NCBI GenBank assembly: GCA_003254905.1
Contig: QANU01029808.1
Span: 41,591 to 105,590 of the forward strand
Direction of reading: 5' to 3'
DNA from: Nissolia schottii
Taxonomy: Eukaryota > Streptophyta > Magnoliopsida > Fabales > Fabaceae
DNA length: 64,000 nucleotides
A program made the translations under genes and the position numbers. Below the pieces are notes generated by a model. The model saw nothing but the letters and a program-made list of their open reading frames with translations. It was not told where the DNA came from and searched no databases. Shown one piece after another: positions 33,151 to 45,776 of this stretch (position 1 is the stretch's first letter; each line of letters starts with the position of its first letter).

Positions 33151-34935
33151 TGTGGAACTAGGTTTTCCTAGTAGTTCTAATTGTTTAATACAATATGTTT
33201 TGATGATGAAAAATATAATATGTTCTAATTGTTTGTGCTTATATTCGTAGAACTAGGTTTTCCTAGTTGTTTTATTTAATAGAATATATCTTGATGATGA
33301 CAAATAGAACATATCAAACACATAATGACAATTAGAATGCAAAAGGATGTTATATGCGAAATAGATTACATTTGATTTTGTATGATTGTACTTGATGGTA
33401 TCATATAGCTTACACATCATACAATGATATATGAAAAACATCCTTTTGAGAACACATCCAATAATGAATTATATGTGCATCGAATAATTAACTATTGGAT
33501 ATATTTCTGTATATGCATGAATATCAAGTACTATAATGTTAGAATGTATGCATGTTAGGCAAAGAATATTATTTGATTAATATAATGATTTCATCCTTGC
33601 CTAATTGTATATGCATGATGCATTGATTGATGCATATTAAGATATTGGAACACATTGGACTAATTATACTTTCTAGTGAATAATCTTATGTATAGGAAAG
33701 TCCAAGGCATCAAGAACAAGATGGGACAAGAAGGAACATATTCATATGATGCCCAAAGTTAAAATGCAGAGCATAAAATGTTTATTCCATGAAGAACATG
33801 GTTATGCTGAAGATGGGATTCATGAAGAATACCAGGTCCAAGCAAGCGGTTAAAATGATATAGTTTCTTAGGACTTAAGGTATGCTTGTCAAAGAAAAAT
33901 TGATATATCTCCTTCTAAACTCTTAGAATGATGCTCTTAAATGATCTTTTGATTCTAGGAACTAAAAATGGTTTAGATTGGCAATAGGAATCAAAAGAAT
34001 GGGAAAAAGGATGAATTTGGCTCAAGCAAACTTGAGTCATTCGAATTACCATGGTGTGTCATTCAAATGACCTGACAAAAAAATCCAGAACGGCTATTTT
34101 TGCTTGAGTCATTCGAATGACTAGGGAAGTTATTCGAATGACTCTGTCATAAAAGACAGAAACAACTAGTTTTTAACAGAAAAATATTGGAGAATTAATG
34201 GGTAACGGCTAGTACACGTACAAACTCTATAAATACCCATTAAACTCACATTTCTAGCCAAGCCTTTCACTCTCATCATCCTCATACCTCACACTATCAA
34301 TGGATGAATATTTTCCATCATCATAAGAGCAAAAGAGAGATATTGTCAATATTTTTATAGAGCTTCAATTTGTATTATCTACTCTTTGAGAGAGTTTCCA
34401 ATTCATAAATTTCATACTCTTGTAAAGAGGGTGAGGAATTCCTCTAGATTGATTAGGGTGGTATCCCTAAGGTGGTTTTTGAGGCTCAAGCACAAAGGTG
34501 GGGGATCCTAAGTGCAAGGAGTGCTCTTGGATGTAAAGGTTTGTCAGGCACCTAAGTTAGAAGATTGATGATAGTGGAAAAATCTTGAGCAAGGCACTTG
34601 AGGACTGGACGTAGACCACAAGGGTGGTCGAAGCAGAATAAATCTATGTTTGCAATCTCTCTAACTCTGTCTCTTTATTTATTGCAAACTTATATTATTG
34701 TCTTGCTTATTTGAGAATTGTAATATTATACATTTGTTGATAATTGTTTATAAGTTGTTCTATTATTCTTATTGTTTAATAAACATACATAATAGAGCAA
34801 GCTTATCCTTAATCCAATATATTCCATTGCATAATAGCTTAGATTGCATGAAAAATGCAATATTTGTCAAAATTTGAATAATTTCTTAAATACCCAATTC
34901 AGCCCCCTCTTGGGTATTGGTTTCCAAGACAAATA
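33151..34935 (+). mobile_element. Sirevirus-like solo LTR nested in R copy 1
   Basis: About 1.8 kb that splits R copy 1; comparing with copy 2 shows the uninterrupted site. It begins TGTGGAACTAGG. Candidate target copies are AGCAC (33146-33150) and AGCAG (34936-34940). Several ATTCGAATGA palindromes lie at about 34030-34145, a TATA at about 34227-34236 (CTCTATAAATACCC), and CCCAATTCAGCCCCCTCTTGGG near the 3' end; all recall Sirevirus (SIRE/Maximus) LTRs. A piece of about 70 bp at the 5' end is repeated with a spacing near 93 bp. No internal coding region was found. The exact 3' end is uncertain. Confidence 0.65.
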
Positions 34936-35231
34936 AGCAGTTCATCTTGAGGTGAAGCTACCCATAGGAATTGTTAGTCTTATTTTTGTTTTGTAATCGA
35001 GTCTTGTCTAGAGTGCTCCAATTGTATACAGGCAGGATCTTCGGATCAGTCGTGTATTTTATTATGTATATTTATGTTTAAAGTAAAAGAGTTTATGTTT
35101 ATTCAAAAAAGAAAAGTTTTACTTGTTTTTAAATAAAGTTAAAGTGCATGTTTTTATGAAAAGTGTTCTCGAGGATTCCATAAGGGAACTAGTCTCTTGC
35201 GTGTCGATCACATCCCAAGTTGGGGTGTGAC
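34936..35231 (+). repeat. LTR family R, copy 1, right part
   Basis: Resumes the match to 48780-49067 (CATCTTGAGGTGAAGCTACC; TTTTGTAATCGAGTC; CAGGCAGGATCTTCGGA) and ends TTGGGGTGTGACA, an LTR-like end comparable to GGGTCGTTACA in copy 2. Confidence 0.75.
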
Positions 35232-35936
35232 AAGGAACAAAATAAGGATCATCATTACTAGGATCCCTAAGCCACTGAGACAAGCTAGGAAAAGTTGGTA
35301 AGACGTCACTAAAAATGGCAAGGAAAGCCCAGTGGGAGAAATCCTTGCTTTTTTCAAGGGAAAAGAGATACCAAACCTCCTAATTTAAGACAATACAAAA
35401 CAAAACAAAACAATATAATCCTCCAATATTAAAAACACAATTACAATGAAATAAGGTAGATATGAAAGCCTCTAAATAGACCCTTGATCACAAGCTGTTT
35501 ACCACCTCTTGATACTTGCATCCCTCTAATGTAAGACTCTACTACTCCACCAGGGAAAAAGCTTGAGCAAGACCTATTTTATACACCAATTTTCACCCAA
35601 CATGGAACTAACTTGACAGCAATGTGGTATATTGTTTCTAGATTTGATTCTCATATATGAATCCCACAAAAATCAGCAGGACAAAACAACAGATGTATTA
35701 ACACTTCCATCATCCCAAAATCACAATGAGCCGACATTTATCATTAAAGGTGCACTACAATTTCCAACACATCCTATTAATTAACCTTTAGCACTACATC
35801 TAAGGATTATCATCACAACACCAAATCTCATTAGCTTCCATTCACACAAGGACCAAAATAGCCTCCGATTCAAGATCACCTGAAATGAAAAAAGGACTAT
35901 TCAGCCCTCGATATAATCATGTCGTTAAGTAGTGTT
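35232..35936 (-). pseudogene. LINE 3' part, left of the nested LTR
   Basis: Reads as the 3' portion of a LINE on the minus strand, continuing from 39229-40430 across the inserted gypsy LTR. Only weak coding traces remain. The insertion boundaries (GTGTT at 35932-35936, GTGTC at 39229-39233) support the two flanks having once been contiguous. Confidence 0.45.
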
Positions 35937-38900
35937 TGTAACATCCTGCTTTTTCACTGTACGGATAATTAGCGTAATAAATAATTATAGGTTAATTAGG
36001 GAGGTAAGAAAATTAAATTATTACCTTTAATTCATAAGAATCATCTTTAACCCATAAAAATAGCAGTCAAAGTTGAGGTTTCGTGACCGGCGAATTTCTC
36101 AGAGCCTTAAGCCGATTTCCAGACCAATCGGGAAATAATCGTAAACATAAATATTTAATTAATTTGCTAATCATGATTAGAGAATTAATAAGGGAAATTA
36201 TTAGGTAAAATATCCCTAGGAAATATGACGTGTCACGGTAGAAAGTTCGGCGGACAACCGAGCAGCCGTTGTTCGCCGATGAAATTTGGCACGCAAAACG
36301 GTGTCCGTGAAAATAATCTCCCGGAGAGAAATTCACAAACACCGTTAAATATTAATACCCTTAGGTAGGTGCGAATTAGAGGATCGCGACGGTTCAAACG
36401 GAATATTTTTCGGACGACCGTGCGCGACGCACCGAGACTGCGAGCGCCAAAACACGAGCGAACCGGAACCGGAATAAAATGAAATTTCAGCAGCTGCAAG
36501 AAGAAGGGCTGCACGTTTTTTTGAGATTTTTGGTCAAAAATATCCCTTAATTTAAGCTTCCAAAGGTCAATCAACCATACCTCATCAAATCATAACCATA
36601 CCTTCCACTATTCACCTTTTTAATTAAATTCCAAAATTAGCAATTTCTCTTCTTCCATTCAGCTGCTTGGCTGAACACTCTCTCCCATTTCTCTCCAAAA
36701 AATTCTCATCTCCTTCAAACTCCATAGCCATTCTTCAAGCCAACAACAAGAACACCACCTTGTTGCTAAAGAAAAACAAGCATTTTGCTACCATTTTCCT
36801 CTCCAAAACCGAACCCCACAAGCCCCAAGTTCCCTCATCTCATTCTCATTTCTTTCACTAAAAATCTAGAGAAGAACTCTCATCTTGTTCTCTCTAGAAA
36901 ACTCAAGCCATTCCTCAAGAACACAAGCACATCAAGCTCATTCTTAAGGAAGCAAGCAAGTGGTGCTCCAACACTTTGGAGGCTTCTTGACAACACTCAC
37001 ACCACCAACCAAGGTCTCTTTGGAAGTGGGTAACTTAGGCTTTCACTCATTCTTTAGTGCTCTTGAGCTCATGGATGATTTTGTATATTTATGTGTGTTT
37101 ATGTGTGTTGATGTTTATGTGTTTTATGGCTAAAAATAAACTTGCTTGTGTTATTAATGATTTGATTAAATGAATGTGATTTGAGGATGATAATATGTGA
37201 GTTAAAAGTGCTGGAGTATGTGGAAAAATGTTTTAGTGTTGAACATGGAAGAGTTTTGAGAAAAGGTGACATAGAACAAAGTTTGGGTTTTTGGCATAAA
37301 AAGGGCAAAATGGTCATTTCGGGATTTTCGGGTATTTAGACTAAAAATCTGGGTTTCTTTTTATGAAAAATGGGTTTAGAGGTATCAAAAACCTTAGGGT
37401 CAAGTCTTGAGTCCATTGGGTTATGGAGAAATAAAATTTCAAAGAAAAATCGGTTTTTCGGGCAAAAACATAACTTGTAAAATGTTGTTCATATTAATTT
37501 TGCATGTGCTTGTACGCCTTATGATAAATTATGTTAGAAATGCTATGTTAGGACTTAGGAGATGATTCTGAAGGGTCCTGTGACCTGGACTAGCTTAGTA
37601 TATGATGATGTATGATGAGCATGTCATGAGGTATGCTTAGGGTGATGTATGTAGAACAATTTTCATGAGGTATGTTTATGATGAGTGCATGAAGTATTTT
37701 TATAATGATGTATGTGGAACATTGCATGTAGAATATGTATGTTAGGAATGATTATGCTATCATGCATCATGAGAACTAGAGGTTAATCACGTAAAGTTTA
37801 AAGAGCATAATGGAACCTTAGGGAACAAGTACATAGTTATATGATAGGAATCCCTTTCTCTTGGCAATGTCTAATTGACACGCCCCTCGCCAGTCCCAAA
37901 AGGGTGGATTGGCCAATGTATTACCTTGCCAAATCCCAAAATGGTGGATTTGGTTAACGAAATAATCCCAAAAGGGTGGATTAGTTCGCAGAGGTTAAGG
38001 ACACAAGGAAGGAAATGTGTTACCTTGCCACATCCCAAAAGGGTGGATTCGGTTAATGAAATAATCCCAAAAGGGTGGATTAGTTCGCAGAGGTTAAGGA
38101 CACAAGAAAGGAAATGTGTTACCTTGCCAGATCCCAAAAGGGTGGATTTGGTTAACGGATCAATCCCAAAAGGGTGGATTGATTCGCAGAGGTTAATGGC
38201 ACAAAGAAAGTTAAAGTTAAAGTAAAGATTGCTCATCGAAGCAATAAGAAGTGAAAGAAAGGTTGACGTCATACCTAAAAGAATAAAGAAAGGAGAAGAA
38301 GGACGCTAACCCGGGTGAGCCGGTATGCGTAAGAGAATCCCCATATCCCCCAAGCATAAGCATATGATGAATGAGTACATGAGTATGTGATGTATGAGTA
38401 TATGATGCATGGGTATATGATGATGTATGAGTATGTAATGAATAAGTATATGAGAATGTATGATAATCTATGTAGTCGTCAAGAGAACGCTCGAGACGGC
38501 CTATGTATATACGCGAGAAAAGTTAACAGGCACGAGAACTTAGATAAAAAAGACTAGTTCCCCAATCACCTAGTAAAGTAGATAAGGCCGTTCAGGACTT
38601 AGGCCAGATAATAATCAGTAGGATATTAGTATGCATGTTCACTTAGAAACACCTGAGCGGCCGGTTGATAAGTGAGTTAAAAGGATCCCCCGACGCCAAG
38701 GTAAACCACTGAGGATGAATGTTCTCACCCCCACTCACTTATACTTCCAGGGGTAGACGTGAGCTATGAGGAGCACCAAGAGGATCAGGAAAGAACAGAG
38801 GACAAGCTACCGATGACGACGGACAGATCTTCAAGGCTATGAAGACATGCTTAGTTGGTTATGCGTGGACAATCTTTTATCATGTGTATGGATGATTATA

Positions 38901-39228
38901 ACATGTACATATACTGTATTATAATATTATATGATTGGTTGTACTTATCTGTGAAGGACCAGGTACTTGCTTAGGTAAATAATTATGCTATGAATGACTA
39001 TTGGTTGTAAGCCTCAAGCTCTATCGTTTGTCTTATATACTTTGATTCACACATGGCTCATATTTCGTAATTATGCACTCAGTAGAAAAGTTTTAAATTG
39101 GTCCATATTTTCCTTAACTTAGTATTTTCGAAAAGTAATAAGGGACTATAAGTATTCCCCCCAAGTGATTAACAACCTAGTGAGCATTGCGTACTACTCG
39201 AGGGTATGCAGTTATCTAGGGTGTTACA
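35937..39228 (+). mobile_element. 3.3-kb gypsy solo LTR (Tekay-like)
   Basis: Starts TGTAACATCC and ends GGGTGTTACA, imperfect inverted ends typical of gypsy LTRs. It is flanked by GTGTT (35932-35936) and GTGTC (39229-39233), a 5-bp duplication with one change. There is no internal region, so it is a solo LTR. Very long LTRs of this kind are known in the Tekay/Del group; the clade is inferred from length and ends only. The open frames inside (36067-38272) are not genes. Confidence 0.75.
37890..38205 (+). repeat. 99-bp tandem repeat inside the solo LTR
   Basis: TTACCTTGCC recurs at 37921, 38020 and 38119, an exact 99-bp period. Each unit holds two copies of ATCCCAAAAGGGTGGATT. Because 99 is a multiple of three, open frames run through the array on both strands (116 aa plus, 133 aa minus) without being real genes. 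Confidence 0.9.
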
Positions 39229-40430
39229 GTGTCCAATCCCAAATTTCCAACCCCCCTTCGAAAAAGCCACCAAGGTAAGAAAAAAACATGGTACAACTGA
39301 AACACTCTTGACCAACCTGTACAAAGCCACTATCTTACTTGCACTTTTCAAACCACAGCTCCATCTAGAAATTAGCTAAAGCTCCCTTTTTCTCAATAGA
39401 AGTGACTATGTTTTCAAAAATATACATATTCCTTGAATACCAAATAGACTAGATAGTCACAAAGAAGATTGATCGACTTTTTCTTGTCACCTCTTCTCAA
39501 ACGAGTGTTCATCCATGCATCAAAAAATATCCTAGCTAATTCAAGTCCCACCCATGATGTATTCCATATTTTCAACTATTCAGACCATACGCTACAAGAA
39601 AAATTTCACTCAAATCGCAACTCTATCTTCTCTAGTATGGGCGCCATAACTAAGCAAAATGCACAATCATAATTTGTTTTCGTGATTATACGTTGGACAC
39701 AAATCCACTATCAGCAGTAGCTGATACCACATTTGACAAGACATTCTCCCAAACACATGACAATCCTCTCCACATTGACGGTGTCACTGGCAACCCAAGA
39801 GGAATCATCTCCATCCCATAGTCTTCTCACAAAGTTCCTATTTACAAAAGCCCATTAAGTATCAATCACTCCTAAAAATTTAATTTTATTTTACATTGCC
39901 ACTTTCTTGACAATCGTTGTCTTCCCCAAACCCCTAAGCCCCCTCACATTCCAAGAAATAAGTTTCATCAGGAATTGAGGCACTTACCTAGCCCTAACTT
40001 CTTCTTCATAATCTCATATCTTCTCTACTTTCACAAAATCGAGTTTCTCTGCCCTTTTCTCGTTAGTTGCTTCACCTTGATATAATCAATGAGTCTATTT
40101 TCATTTGCAGCCACCCCAAACTGAACCCTTTCTTAAAGTTATAGGTATCACAAGCAACATCATTAGGGTCTTCGGATTCAACTTCTTCTTCCTTAGAAAC
40201 TTGCGTTGCCAAGACCCCTTCCTTTGAGTTTTCAATTGATTCAGTTACCATATTATCATTCGATATGTGTTGTGAGGATTCTTCAAGGAATTCAAAAATT
40301 GTAGCTTGATCCTCTCTAATAGCAGAATTTGCGTCATTTATGCTTCCTTGAAACACGACAACATCTACATCATTTTCCTTTCCTTGGTGGTCCATCGGTG
40401 GAGTCACAATCAATGGTTGATCATCTGCAT
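39229..40430 (-). pseudogene. LINE ORF with endonuclease start
   Basis: On the minus strand, 40413-40072 is an acidic open stretch of ORF1/linker type. Near 39970 it reaches LMKLISWNVRGLRGLGKTTI, the conserved beginning of the apurinic-type endonuclease of plant L1-like LINEs. Pieces of later domains follow with stops. The RT core is not recognisable, so the copy is internally deleted as well as split by the solo LTR. Confidence 0.65.
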
Positions 40431-40439
40431 ATGGGTCTA

Positions 40440-42060
40440 TATAAACTAAACAATTAATGGGTTCAAACCCAGGTGGGAATATTGGTCCAAAAGAATTAAT
40501 TAGGCTCTCATGGCATCCTTCTTGGAACTATAATTGTCTATCATACATGACTGAGCTATTGAAAACACTTAAACATAAAATAGTGTTATGCATGCTAAAA
40601 TACACAAAATAAAACTCTAACGTAAACCTATAGATGACTTCACCACAAGGTGACTGCTTACTCAAGAATCGTGGCGCCACTGCAACTGACCATGACCTCC
40701 ATGAAACAACTTCTACATCTTAACTTGTAACTAGAAAGGAAGGTAAAGGGCAAGTACTCTGGAGAGAGCCTTAGTGAATGATAGACCCCATGACATCATG
40801 TGAATTTTTGAAATATGACAAACATATGCCGTACGTAATACATAAACGCACACAATACTTCCACAAAAGCTTAGGGAGGTATCTAGATAGGCAGTTCCTA
40901 AGCATTATGGTCTTGCTTAACTGACTATCCAAGTACATTGGTCCCAATAGTTGGACTAAACTAACCGAACATCTTGGTCCTGATAGCTTATAGTAACTAA
41001 TTTATCTAAGTGTGTTAATGTTAATAGCTTAACTAACTAAACTACAATGGTACAAATGGTCAACATAGACTATCACTGAATTATAATTCTATCATAGATT
41101 TCACTCCCATAAAACATTTATAAAAACACATGACAAACATTTGAAAATAAATCTAAATCTTACATAACACTAAGCTTTCATTACCATGATCATAATCTTA
41201 AAACATGCACAAAGACACACATCATGCTCAACTTTATGCAAATAGATAATGGTCTCATGAGTTTCTAAAAGAATAATTTTCATGATTTTTAAATCATTTC
41301 GTAAACCTTTTGCAAGTGTTTTCATAAAAAGGGTTTTGTAACTCTTTATTTTCCATAAAACTGTCTTTCTTAAAGGCTATTTTCATAAACTTTTCTAAAT
41401 CATATGGTTTATAAAAACATGCTTACATAAATACATAATGGCCAACATATAGATGTGAAGAATGCCACACACATGGAGTGTTTAGAGACTAATTATTGTT
41501 ACTTGCAAGCTTAGTAGGAACTTGAATGACACTGCTGACTAGCTCAGAACAGACAGACATTAAATGGAATCACTAACATGAAAGAAAACAAATGGAAACA
41601 TAAAAAACACCACTGGCCATAACTATAGTGAACATACATTGCTGCAATGATCCTAAGCCATTATGGCGGTGACGCCGAGTCCACCTCCAAAAATGAAACT
41701 AATAAGGGAAAGAGACTTACTCATTGTGGAGGTACTATGTCCCCATGATCACAACTCTAATACTAAGTGAAATTCCATGCTTAAAGTGGAATCGTCAAGA
41801 GCTCTTGAGTGAATAAGCAAGTCAAAACACTGTAAGAGGGATTCTATTTATAAGGAAAGCCAACACCCCAACACCACTTCCTAGGTGATATGGGACCTGG
41901 ACTACCACCGACTTGATCCTACAACGGTCTCACACCACTACAACGATGTCACAAAAGTTGAGTGTCATCATAAAAGTAAAGGTTTGCAAACTCATATATA
42001 TAATATAACACTCAAGGCCTCTCTGCCGAGCCGGTGTGGGACTTCTCACTAGTGCATCAA
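40440..42060 (-). repeat. LTR family R, inverted copy
   Basis: On the minus strand it aligns by eye with R copy 2: CTTATTCACTCAAGAG against CTAATTCACTCAAGAG, AATTCAGTGATAGTCTATGTTGACC against its counterpart near 48300, and a GTGGTGAAGTCATCTATAGG block. A TATA-like CCTTATAAATAGAATCCC and a start resembling AGTCCCACACCGG near 42040 fit an LTR promoter. It is much diverged from the other copies. No gene is seen inside. Confidence 0.6.
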
Positions 42061-42336
42061 GTTGACTATTGAGTTAGTGTGTGTAAGAAATAACCATTTT
42101 TACTGATGCAAAAAAATATGATTGGATTTGTGTAAAGTTCTTTTGTACTGACAGTAAATCATAGCTAAACTCTTCAACTAATTACACAATTCTAAATTGG
42201 ATGAAAATTTTGAGTATATAATTGATTAAGTAATTTTTAATGTAATTCTTTCAATAATTGATCTTATTCAACTATCAGTTTGTCTTTCTTGCCTATGTGC
42301 TATGTGCAGACTTATGACCTTTCCTGTCTCTCTCTT

Positions 42337-42863
42337 TGTTGGAAAAATTGGCTCATGCTTGATAGGATTGCAATTGAATTTATTTATGTTTTATCTTTAA
42401 GATGTATATGTTTGAGAATATCCTCAGATTTAGTAATATTTAAATTATTGGTATGAATATGGATAGATTCTATTAGGATATAGAAAATATGTTGAGATTT
42501 GAAATAAGGACTCTTAATGGTTATGAACCCTTGGTTATAAATAAAGTCAATGGTCTAGGTGTGTAACAAAAGTGTAAGAGAACAAGAAATGAAGAATACT
42601 TTGGGTTATGAGAGGAGGTGTACAAGGGATTTTGGGTGTGAGAACCAATGAATATTCTTGTACTATTTTTATCTCATAGTGAAAGTATTGATCCTTTGGG
42701 ATGGACGTAGGCATGGGATTTTTCGAACCACTTTAAATTCTTGTATCTCTTTACTCGTTGCCGTCTTGTTAATTTCTTCTCTTTGGTGTTTTTGTTTATA
42801 TTTGATATATTGAATTCGTACAAGGTTGTGTATGAGACCCATTCTGCTACACATATCCCAACA
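42337..42863 (+). repeat. copia LTR (Tork/Tnt1-like)
   Basis: TGTTGG at 42337 and CCAACA at 42858-42863 give matching inverted ends over 527 bp. Inside, GGGATGGACGTAGGCATGGG and CGAACCACTTTAAATTCTTGT (about 42700-42745) resemble the R-U5 part of Tork-type copia LTRs, and TTATAAATAAAG near 42536 could be its TATA. No primer-binding site or coding part follows, so it is probably a solo LTR. A target duplication was not clear. The small open frames overlapping it are not genes. Confidence 0.6.
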
Positions 42864-43071
42864 GTCTCTATTACCTCTATGTTGACTCGTCGCTTTTCTT
42901 GCGTCCATGCTGACTCATTGGCTTTCTTCCCTGCATGCAGACATGTTGCCATTCTTGCTTCTCGACAATCTCCGTTTATTTGGGACAAGCTTAAATCTCA
43001 GTGAGCTTTAATTTGAGGTAGATTGTTAAAAATAAATAACATCTTTACTATATCTTGAGTGATTTTAGATT

Positions 43072-43171
43072 AAGCTACTAACATTGGTCTAGTGGTGTGA
43101 GGTTTGGATAGTATATATGAGGTGTTAAATTCAAACTTCATTAAATGTAATTTTTAAAATTAAAAAAAAAT
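43072..43171 (+). mobile_element. Short tRNA-derived SINE, 12-bp TSD
   Basis: About 100 bp: A-box-like TGGTCTAGTGGTG near 43085, B-box-like GTTAAATTCAAACTTC near 43118-43135, and an A-run at 43162-43170. The 12 bases TGATTTTAGATT lie directly before (43060-43071) and after (43172-43183). Confidence 0.85.
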
Positions 43172-43467
43172 TGATTTTAGATTGATTTCATAATTATATT
43201 ATATTCTTGGCCTATTTGATTACCACCTTGTACGTTGCATCGCACTCGAAAATACAAACATGTTTCTCACGTTATCTTTCTCTCCTCTGTTCTATGCGTT
43301 TAAGTTCCTTGTTATTTAACATAATTCGCTAACCAAATGTTTTTATAAGCATGCCTGAGATTTAAATCTATAATATCATCCAAACTATTAAAAACCTTTG
43401 CAGAACCCATAATTAAATCCCATAATTAAATGTGAACAATTATAGTCATATATAGAGGGAGATTTTA

Positions 43468-43627
43468 ATCGTTTTATACTTACAACGTAAAATTGTTTAC
43501 ACCGTCATCTAATCAAATAATTTCATATGCATGATTTTTTAATAGTTGGTAAGAAAGTCAATCATTTTTATTTATGTAACAAGATTTAATCAGATGATAG
43601 TATAAAAAATTAGTTTTATAATTTTTG
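43468..43627. mobile_element. MITE family A, copy 2
   Basis: Imperfect inverted arms: the left reads TTTTATACTTACAACGTAAA then ACACCGTCATCTAATCA, and the right (about 43581-43627) is its reverse-complement counterpart (TTAATCAGATGATAGTATAA). It is followed by a (TA)n run at 43646-43678. Confidence 0.7.
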
Positions 43628-43642
43628 TACATATCAATTAAA

Positions 43643-43645
<3 letters not shown>

Positions 43646-43678
<33 letters not shown>
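43646..43678. repeat. (TA)n microsatellite
   Basis: Uninterrupted TA run of about 16 units next to MITE family A copy 2. Confidence 0.9.
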
Positions 43679-43679
<1 letters not shown>

Positions 43680-44279
43680 CATCCTCTCCTTGTCACCACA
43701 CTACTCTTCATAACATAATAATGGAACCAAATGGAGAATTTATGAGTGGCCAACATAATTGATAATATAAATATTATGTTGACTTTTGCTTATGATATAG
43801 TTAAATTGAATCATACCAGCACATATGTAATCATGCATCCCTCGCGACTGCATGAAAAATGAGATAGTTGAGTTTCAACTATCCTTTTGTGGGGTAGGGT
43901 TCTATTTATCTAAGCACATAGTTTGGTATATACAACACTTATTGGATGAGACGACTTCAGCAATATATTGGAATTTATTGGCTCACTCACATAGTTGAAT
44001 TAGATCGTGCATATAGAAGCAAAATTTTATTGCAAAAATTGTTTGACTTCTGCATGAAAGCATGCATTACGAAATCTATTAGTGACGGTGCGTTTAGTTA
44101 GTTGTAATTCGTGGATAATAATATATCTTAAATAAATTATTTCTTCGTGGTTATGGACAAAAATATTTTAGTTGAGATTATCCTTTCTAACTGCTTGATT
44201 CAAACTAATTATTTAACCAACAGTGTTATATGTACAACTGAAATATGTATAGTTTAGTAAGATATACACAAAGACAAAC

Positions 44280-44960
44280 ACATAAATAAACATTACGAAA
44301 CAGAGACACAGACTTTACAAAATAAAAACACAAACATTATCAAATACAAAAATAAAATAAAATGGGACTCACACCCAATCAAAGAGCGAAAAATAATTGT
44401 CACACACTCTCTCCTGCTCCTCACTCTTCCCTCCCACACTCTAAAACATGTGCACTCACTCACTCTCAAAAACAAACATTATAAAATAGATAAACAAATA
44501 TTACAAATCAGATAAACAAACATTATTAAACACAACAAAATAAAATGGGACACACCTAATTAAATAATGTAAGGTAACCGCAACACTTTCTCTAGTGCTC
44601 CCCATTTACTCTCTGTCTCTCTCTCAGAAACAAACAAGAAACAAACATTACAACACTCAGAAACAAACATTACAAAACTCAAAAACAAATGTTACAATAC
44701 ACAAAAACAAACATTATATCACACAAGAAAAAATCATTATAAAACTCAGAAACAAACATTATAATACACATAAACAAACATTACACTACATAGAAATAAA
44801 TATTAAAACACTCATAAAAAAACATTACAATACACATACACAAACACCACGACTCATTGTCCTTGACTATGCTTTTGTATAACGTCTTGCAAAGAGGAGG
44901 AAGAGGATTACACCATGCATAAACAAACATTTCATCACACAGAAACAAACATTACAGAAC
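44280..44960. repeat. 22-bp minisatellite, ACAAACATTACAA-type
   Basis: The unit ACAAACATTACAAnACnCAGAA recurs with a 22-bp period: starts at 44641, 44663, 44685, 44707, 44729, 44752 and 44774 in the most regular part. Decayed units lie around 44284-44340, 44468-44530 and 44920-44960. The open frame at 44595-44882 is this repeat translated (LQNSKTNVTIHKNKHYITQ), not a gene. Confidence 0.85.
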
Positions 44961-45029
44961 ACGTAGAACACCTTAGATCAGAGATATCACGTACCTTGTC
45001 CTTATCCTTACTCTCAATAACGTCTTGTG

Positions 45030-45290
45030 CAGAAGAAAACAAAAATGAAGCAAAGAAGGAGGAGGAGGAGGAGGAGGAGGAGGTTGGAGATGGGAAAAGG
45101 GAAAAAGGAAATTGTAGATTTTGGGTTTACAAATGAAAATGGAGGTTGTACATGAAAAAGTGAGAGAAAATGAAGGGAGAGTGGAGAAGAAGAGAGAGAA
45201 AATGAAGAAGGAGTAGAAACAAAGAAGAACACACGTGAGAGAGAGTGTGTGTGCGAAAGAAAAGAGAGAAAATAAAGGTTAAATGTAATT
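45030..45290. repeat. GA-rich tract with (GAG)n
   Basis: A run of GAG triplets at about 45058-45083 is followed by about 180 bp of GAGAGA/GAAGGA-rich DNA. The lysine/glutamate-rich and serine/leucine-rich open frames here are low-complexity products of the repeat. Confidence 0.8.
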
Positions 45291-45776
45291 GAATGCAATA
45301 ATGCAATAAGTTGTATTTTAGTTGTACACAAAATACTCTTCTTATTTAAAGATGAGAAATGATTGAGGCTCCTACCTCATTAGCATAATAATTATCCTCC
45401 TAACAACCTCTATGACATTTGGCAACAATATTATTTTTTATTCCAATTTTACCCCAAAGTTGTTAAGAGTCATCATGGAATTGTTAGGAAGATATTTAGG
45501 TTAAAGAAGAAGTAAATTCAAACATTTCTTTTTAAAGATTATAAATTTTGCATAAGACATATAACAAAAATGGGAAAAGTGCACTCAACTATCCTAAACT
45601 TTATGTCCTTTACAAATAGGAACACAGTAAAATTTAAATTCATACGAATTACCTCTTAAATTTGTATTATTATAAAAATAAATCCCTATGTTAAATAGTT
45701 GTAAACTCAAATAACAAATTGATTAAAACTATTTATTCTTATTAAACTTCAACTGTCAATAATTTTTTTCCTAAAA

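Noticed and set aside
37871..38272. Long open frames on both strands (116 and 133 aa) with repeated PKGW-type peptides
   Set aside because: They are translations of the 99-bp tandem repeat inside a solo LTR; a period divisible by three keeps frames open without selection.
39590..39604. CGCTACAAGAAAAA resembling a CACTA terminus
   Set aside because: It lies inside the LINE-derived sequence, has a mismatch in the terminal CACTA, and lacks subterminal repeats.
42669..43004. Overlapping frames of 79-104 aa on both strands
   Set aside because: They overlap a copia-type LTR and its flank; no domain and no splice support.
44595..44882. Regularly spaced repeats that could suggest a CRISPR-like array or a repeat protein
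   Set aside because: Units are directly adjacent with no spacers, in plant nuclear DNA; it is a minisatellite.
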